From Phoronis ovalis (lineage: Eukaryota; Phoronida; Phoronidae): a stretch of DNA of 10,262 bases. The first letter of the stretch is position 1. Every line of letters starts with the position of its first letter. The notes under the pieces were generated by a model, which was given only the letters and a program-made list of their open reading frames with translations, was not told where the DNA came from and did no database searches. This document shows positions 9,701-10,262 of the stretch, in pieces. The position numbers and the translations under genes are program-made. The stretch covers positions 1-10,262 of the forward strand of contig JAOXYB010065857.1 in the NCBI GenBank assembly GCA_028565635.1, in the 5' to 3' direction.

Positions 9701-9932
9701 CAATGGCTCAGAAAAAAACGTTAAACATCATGCATCATGTTTATAGATTCTTTTGAGATGACGAAGCTACTACAGAGCGATACTATTTATATTCCAAAAT
9801 CCTCTTATCATGAGATTAATACTAATCTATTGCCTTTGTTAAAGAAGAACAGAAAGAATCAAATTTACTTAGCTAACTAACCGGAATTGCACCAGAAGTA
9901 TCCTCTTTTTGTGAAATTAATTCTAAAAGCTA
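645..9932 (-). CDS. VWDE-like extracellular multidomain protein, internal part of a split gene (13 exons)
   Basis: I see thirteen exons on the minus strand: 9932-9882, 9610-9321, 8727-8575, 8113-7915, 6681-6491, 5366-5109, 4567-4457, 3921-3811, 3341-3231, 2620-2503, 2329-2219, 1538-1416 and 758-645. Every junction is GT-AG and the phases agree, giving 1,941 nt or about 647 codons without a stop. Domain order is post-VWD region, EGF, IPT-like segment, four 37-residue Cys modules, a further EGF-like module and two calcium-binding EGFs. From family knowledge this resembles von Willebrand factor D and EGF domain proteins, which are secreted or matrix-associated. The function here is inferred only as extracellular binding or structure. 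No start codon, signal peptide, VWD domain or stop codon lies in the window, so both ends are missing. A different EGF-rich matrix protein is possible, but the LCDLSSRPC and CxIDGxC motifs favour VWDE. Both transposon-like insertions are intronic and do not break the frame. Confidence 0.8.
795..817. repeat. GT-rich microsatellite
   Basis: Imperfect run of gtgt with interrupting c and t, in the intron just upstream (on the gene's strand) of the last EGF exon's acceptor. Confidence 0.6.
974..1343. mobile_element. MITE-like element, copy 1 (370 bp), TIRs with imperfect 9-bp target duplication
   Basis: The element lies in the intron between the two calcium-binding EGF exons. Its left end (974-1033, starting cagtttaaataaatccatcc) is the reverse complement of its right end (1279-1343, ending ggatggatttattcagactg). 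There are two mismatches in the first 33 bases and a small gap further in. The flanks 965-973 (gtgttgcta) and 1344-1352 (gggttgcga) agree at 7 of 9 bases, which suggests an old 9-bp target-site duplication. There is no convincing transposase frame inside, so it is non-autonomous. Copy 2 at 5773-6183 shares its ends and much of the interior. A 9-bp duplication fits Mutator-like elements, but I cannot assign the superfamily. Confidence 0.85.
1416..1538 (-). CDS. Exon: calcium-binding EGF module 1
   Basis: A 123-bp phase 1-1 exon (acceptor ending ttccttgcag, donor gtaaaa). It encodes [33 protein letters not shown] and SGQAPNCT. The six Cys follow EGF spacing. The DIDEC start plus C-x-N-x4-F-x-C-x-C give the full calcium-binding and Asp/Asn beta-hydroxylation consensus. 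N-C-T at the end is a possible sequon. Such modules form rigid calcium-stabilised rods in extracellular proteins. Confidence 0.93.
1539..2218 (-). other. Intron, 680 bp, no features of note
   Basis: Between the third EGF-like exon and calcium-binding EGF 1. It contains a 12-bp palindrome taacgcgcgtta at 1857-1868 and a duplicated aaattctaacta near 2105-2130. No coding signal on either strand. Confidence 0.7.
2219..2329 (-). CDS. Exon: EGF-like module without calcium-binding motif
   Basis: A 111-bp phase 1-1 exon with an acceptor ending cttactag and a strong gtaagt donor. It reads [30 protein letters not shown] and KKGGCE. Eight Cys are present, including the QCTCGAGY stretch typical of the C-terminal half of an EGF-like domain. 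The N-terminal spacing ([12 protein letters not shown]) is compact, and the D-x-D/N-E-C calcium motif is absent. It joins the next exon as GGCE-DIDEC, the usual tail-to-head junction of EGF modules. It could also be described as an EGF-like/laminin-type hybrid. Confidence 0.8.
2503..2620 (-). CDS. Exon: Cys module 4 of 4, phase converter (0 to 1)
   Basis: This exon has 39 codons plus one base, entered in phase 0 after an acceptor ending gcatttag and left in phase 1 at a gtaaga donor. It reads [24 protein letters not shown] and [13 protein letters not shown]. The third and fourth Cys are three residues apart instead of two. The sequon before the Trp is lost (DNAW). The exon changes the reading phase, so it links the phase 0-0 Cys modules to the phase 1-1 EGF exons that follow. 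The first codon of the next exon completes as Pro. Confidence 0.82.
2783..2798. repeat. Short perfect hairpin beside the tandem repeat
   Basis: tgaaacc and ggtttca are 7-bp inverted arms with a 2-base loop. It ends two bases before the first 40-bp repeat unit, so the two may be part of one repeat element. Confidence 0.5.
2801..2894. repeat. 40-bp tandem repeat, about 2.4 copies
   Basis: Units at 2801-2840 and 2841-2880 each begin tattactct and end with a gg pair (gcagg and atagg). A partial third unit, tattaccctatacc, follows. Each unit looks like two diverged 20-bp halves (tattactctatagctatcgg and gtattatccttggctatagg). It is intronic, between Cys modules 3 and 4, with no coding potential seen. 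Confidence 0.75.
3231..3341 (-). CDS. Exon: Cys module 3 of 4 (37 residues, divergent loop)
   Basis: A third 111-bp phase 0-0 exon, with an acceptor ending atttttag and a gtaaac donor. It reads [25 protein letters not shown] and [10 protein letters not shown]. The Cys spacing and the terminal Trp are conserved, but the conserved DG after the first Cys is DY here and the NP pair is NV, followed by three Lys. An N-T-S sequon again touches the Trp. The loop may bind differently from the other copies; that is inference. Confidence 0.84.
3342..3810 (-). other. Intron, 469 bp
   Basis: Between Cys modules 2 and 3. AT-rich, with no recognisable feature and no visible similarity to the neighbouring introns. 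Confidence 0.7.
3811..3921 (-). CDS. Exon: Cys module 2 of 4 (37 residues)
   Basis: A second exact 111-bp phase 0-0 exon, after an acceptor ending gttttcag and before a gtaatt donor. It reads [24 protein letters not shown] and [12 protein letters not shown]. The Cys and Trp spacing equals module 1 (C-x5-C-x11-C-x2-C-x8-W) and the NP pair is kept. Two sequons, N-I-S and N-T-S, lie between the last Cys and the Trp. The acidic SDLEQ stretch replaces the Gly-containing loop of module 1. Confidence 0.85.
3922..4456 (-). other. Intron, 535 bp
   Basis: Between Cys modules 1 and 2. A 62-codon plus-strand frame here (4023-4211) has no recognisable motif, and I treat it as chance. Confidence 0.7.
4457..4567 (-). 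CDS. Exon: Cys module 1 of 4 (37 residues)
   Basis: The exon is exactly 111 bp, phase 0-0, with an acceptor ending ccttacag and a gtaggt donor. It encodes [24 protein letters not shown] and ends SNETWTRR. Cys spacing is C-x5-C-x11-C-x2-C followed by eight residues and a Trp. This is the most canonical of the four modules, with the IDGVC and NP signatures that I associate with VWDE proteins. An N-E-T sequon touches the conserved Trp. It can be skipped or duplicated without changing frame. Confidence 0.85.
4568..5108 (-). other. Intron, 541 bp
   Basis: Between the IPT-like exon and Cys module 1. AT-rich; nothing recognised. Confidence 0.7.
5109..5366 (-). CDS. Exon: IPT-like segment with RRRRRS site, ending YDATCEIC
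   Basis: This 86-codon exon is phase 0 on both sides (acceptor ending caacttgcag, donor gtaatc). It reads [15 protein letters not shown], then [11 protein letters not shown], five consecutive Arg followed by Ser, then [20 protein letters not shown], and ends [20 protein letters not shown]. The [11 protein letters not shown] stretch followed by a hydrophobic strand ending in YD..C..C is typical of the segment before the Cys repeats in VWDE proteins, and is IPT/TIG-like. The RRRRR-S run fits a proprotein convertase site; cleavage there would separate the upstream part from the Cys and EGF modules unless disulphides hold them. NTT is a glycosylation sequon. The following exon begins the tandem Cys modules directly. 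Confidence 0.85.
5764..5772. repeat. Target-site duplication (left) of MITE copy 2
   Basis: gcacttttc, identical to 6184-6192 on the other side of the element. It defines the element ends at cagtctg and cagactg. Confidence 0.85.
5773..6183. mobile_element. MITE-like element, copy 2 (411 bp), perfect 9-bp target-site duplication
   Basis: Same family as copy 1, in the same orientation, in the intron between the two IPT-like exons. The left end 5773-5837 matches the better-preserved right end of copy 1 in reverse complement over about 65 bases. The right end keeps only about 11 bases of the inverted repeat (tattcagactg). It is flanked by a perfect direct repeat gcacttttc at 5764-5772 and 6184-6192. 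Shared interior blocks include gcttacaataataggtata and gtttaatgacgta. It carries about 100 bp of interior sequence that copy 1 lacks. It is non-coding. Confidence 0.88.
6184..6192. repeat. Target-site duplication (right) of MITE copy 2
   Basis: gcacttttc, an exact match to 5764-5772. The perfect match suggests a younger insertion than copy 1, whose duplication has two mismatches. Confidence 0.85.
6491..6681 (-). CDS. Exon: second half of EGF, then LCDLSSRPC / IPT-like segment start
   Basis: The exon opens with two bases that complete a Gly codon from the upstream exon, then [14 protein letters not shown] closes an EGF-like module. It continues [32 protein letters not shown] and [11 protein letters not shown], ending in phase 0 at a gtaagc donor. 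The pattern PP.V.......LCDLS.RPC...V.G..F.....L.C is, from memory, characteristic of VWDE proteins and probably opens an IPT/TIG-like beta-sandwich. NIS and NIT are possible N-glycosylation sites. The exon lies between two of the longest introns, and a MITE-like copy sits in the intron below it. It is among the stronger pieces of evidence for the family call. Confidence 0.85.
6682..7914 (-). other. Intron, 1,233 bp, with a GC-richer patch
   Basis: The longest intron; it splits an EGF module. Positions about 7130-7330 are visibly richer in G and C than the surroundings (for example aagatggctgcgcccaggg). A 70-codon plus-strand frame at 7394-7606 has no motif I recognise. No exon found. Confidence 0.65.
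7915..8113 (-). CDS. Exon: linker helix plus first half of an EGF-like module
   Basis: This exon has 66 codons plus one base, entered in phase 0 after an acceptor ending tttatag and left in phase 1 at a gtaaga donor. It begins [19 protein letters not shown], runs through [16 protein letters not shown] and ends [13 protein letters not shown]. The last 14 residues are the first three Cys of an EGF-like module, which the next exon completes as GTCYC...DDC. NIS is a possible glycosylation site, and so is the N-G-T created at the splice junction. An intron splitting an EGF after its third Cys is unusual but is common where this EGF lies within the VWDE architecture. The start of coding is set by the acceptor: the first codon is TTG. 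Confidence 0.83.
8114..8574 (-). other. Intron, 461 bp, holds the 28-bp palindrome
   Basis: Apart from the palindrome at 8286-8313 nothing is recognised. Confidence 0.7.
8286..8313. repeat. 28-bp near-perfect palindrome
   Basis: The arms gcttccgtaaatca and tgatttacgaaagc meet with no spacer and have a single mismatch. It lies in the intron between 8114 and 8574. It could be a relic of an inverted-repeat element or a chance palindrome in AT-rich DNA; no function is claimed. Confidence 0.6.
8575..8727 (-). CDS. Exon: [15 protein letters not shown] segment downstream of the VWD region
   Basis: This 51-codon exon is phase 0 at both ends, flanked by an acceptor ending tttgaag and a gtatgt donor. 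It starts [17 protein letters not shown], has [12 protein letters not shown] in the middle and ends VENCIKDIK. Three Cys (in RAYC, SACL and ENCI) suggest a small disulphide-bonded helical unit. From family knowledge, a W...TEE.A...C..... C....D.....CI.D+ pattern follows the VWD domain in VWDE proteins, where it takes the place of a classical C8 domain; I give this at motif level only. The frame continues upstream of the acceptor by only two codons, so this start is set by the splice site, not by a methionine. Confidence 0.8.
8728..9320 (-). other. Intron, 593 bp
   Basis: Between the RRKRS exon and the [11 protein letters not shown] exon. AT-rich; nothing recognised. The flanking exons join in phase 0 to a plausible peptide, so no exon is missing here. 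Confidence 0.7.
9321..9610 (-). CDS. Exon: post-VWD region with Cys-rich YCECP segment and an RRKRS basic site
   Basis: This exon gives about 97 residues. It begins [11 protein letters not shown], continues through [10 protein letters not shown] and [11 protein letters not shown], then reaches a basic CERRKRSVG stretch and ends [10 protein letters not shown] before a gtaata donor in phase 0. The acceptor is ambiguous: the minus strand reads gtagag, so the exon may begin at 9612 or 9610. Only 9610 keeps frame with the upstream micro-exon. The RRKR-S site fits a furin-type cleavage consensus, which suggests processing in the secretory pathway; that is inference. Joining to the next exon gives [18 protein letters not shown], which resembles the segment following the VWD domain in VWDE proteins. 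The plus-strand open frame over the same bases is a shadow. Confidence 0.78.
9882..9932 (-). CDS. Probable 51-bp micro-exon (first exon visible), ends in a GYFWC motif
   Basis: On the minus strand an acceptor ending ttcacag is followed by 51 nt, phase 1 at both ends, and a gttagt donor. It reads [V][16 protein letters not shown] and then joins the next exon as V-P-A-K. NFT is a possible N-glycosylation site, and the GYFWC ending looks like the close of a beta-sandwich strand. It is not covered by any long open frame because a stop lies just upstream. The call rests on the fit of phase with the next exon when the second of two adjacent acceptor AGs is used, and on the plausible peptide. It could be chance, so it is less certain than the others. 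Confidence 0.55.
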
Positions 9933-10262
9933 CTGTGAACCATGGAACAGATCAGTTGCAAACAATTATGGCAATTTTAATCAGGAAATTTGCGCGTATG
10001 GAAAAGTATTTATCAAGTGGCAGCATTTTTGGTTTTCCCAACATTTCCTTTGTTTTTAATGTCTAAATAATTATCTAGTAGTAAGTAACATTATCTTAAG
10101 TTGGCATTTAAAAATATTCTATACTGTATCCTCTCCAAAGATGCAATATTTATTTTGAAAAAGTATTTTTGAATTAATTGATATATCAACAACTTGGACA
10201 GATAGTGGAATGGTACCAATAAAACGTGGCTGGCCGGATAAATACACACACACATATATATA
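9933..10262 (-). other. Upstream intronic sequence, no exon seen
   Basis: Upstream of the probable micro-exon. No acceptor-frame-donor set is convincing. The VWD-encoding exons expected for this family would lie beyond the window. Confidence 0.6.
10244..10262. repeat. AC/AT microsatellite at window end
   Basis: A run of acacacacac passing into atatatata, cut by the window edge, so its full length is unknown. Confidence 0.8.

Overview
The window is AT-rich animal genomic DNA. On the minus strand it carries the middle part of one large intron-containing gene. I rebuilt thirteen exons by eye, all bounded by GT-AG introns with reading phases that agree. Joined from high to low coordinates they give about 647 codons of a secreted or extracellular, Cys-rich protein. 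In order it holds: a post-VWD-type region with a basic RRKRS site; a segment rich in Trp and Cys; an EGF module; an IPT-like segment with an RRRRRS site; four tandem Cys modules of about 37 residues; a third, non-consensus EGF-like module; and two calcium-binding EGF modules. This order and the motifs ([22 protein letters not shown], CxIDGxC...NP...CxxC...W, DIDEC) match my knowledge of the von Willebrand factor D and EGF domain protein (VWDE) family. Neither end of the gene lies in the window. The VWD domain itself would lie above position 10262, and at least one more exon is needed below position 645, because the last exon ends in phase 1.

Layout by region: 1-644 is flank or intron with no supported gene. 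645-2329 holds three EGF exons. 2503-4567 holds the four tandem Cys-module exons. 5109-6681 holds two IPT-like exons. 7915-9610 holds the EGF and linker exons. 9882-9932 is a probable micro-exon. 9933-10262 is intronic and ends in an AC/AT microsatellite.

The introns are not empty. Two related, non-coding elements with terminal inverted repeats (974-1343 and 5773-6183) belong to one MITE-like family. One has a perfect, the other an imperfect, 9-bp target-site duplication. A 40-bp tandem repeat sits beside a short hairpin at 2783-2894, and a 28-bp near-perfect palindrome is at 8286-8313.

The host is a metazoan, most likely an invertebrate. A lophotrochozoan such as a mollusc is my guess, from the AT-rich introns of 0.2-1.2 kb and the expanded VWDE-like architecture, but the sequence alone does not prove it. 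I see no bacterial genes, operons, CRISPR arrays, RNA genes or viral genes. I found no convincing new biological system. The items most worth a second look are the MITE family, the tandem symmetrical exons and the two furin-like sites.
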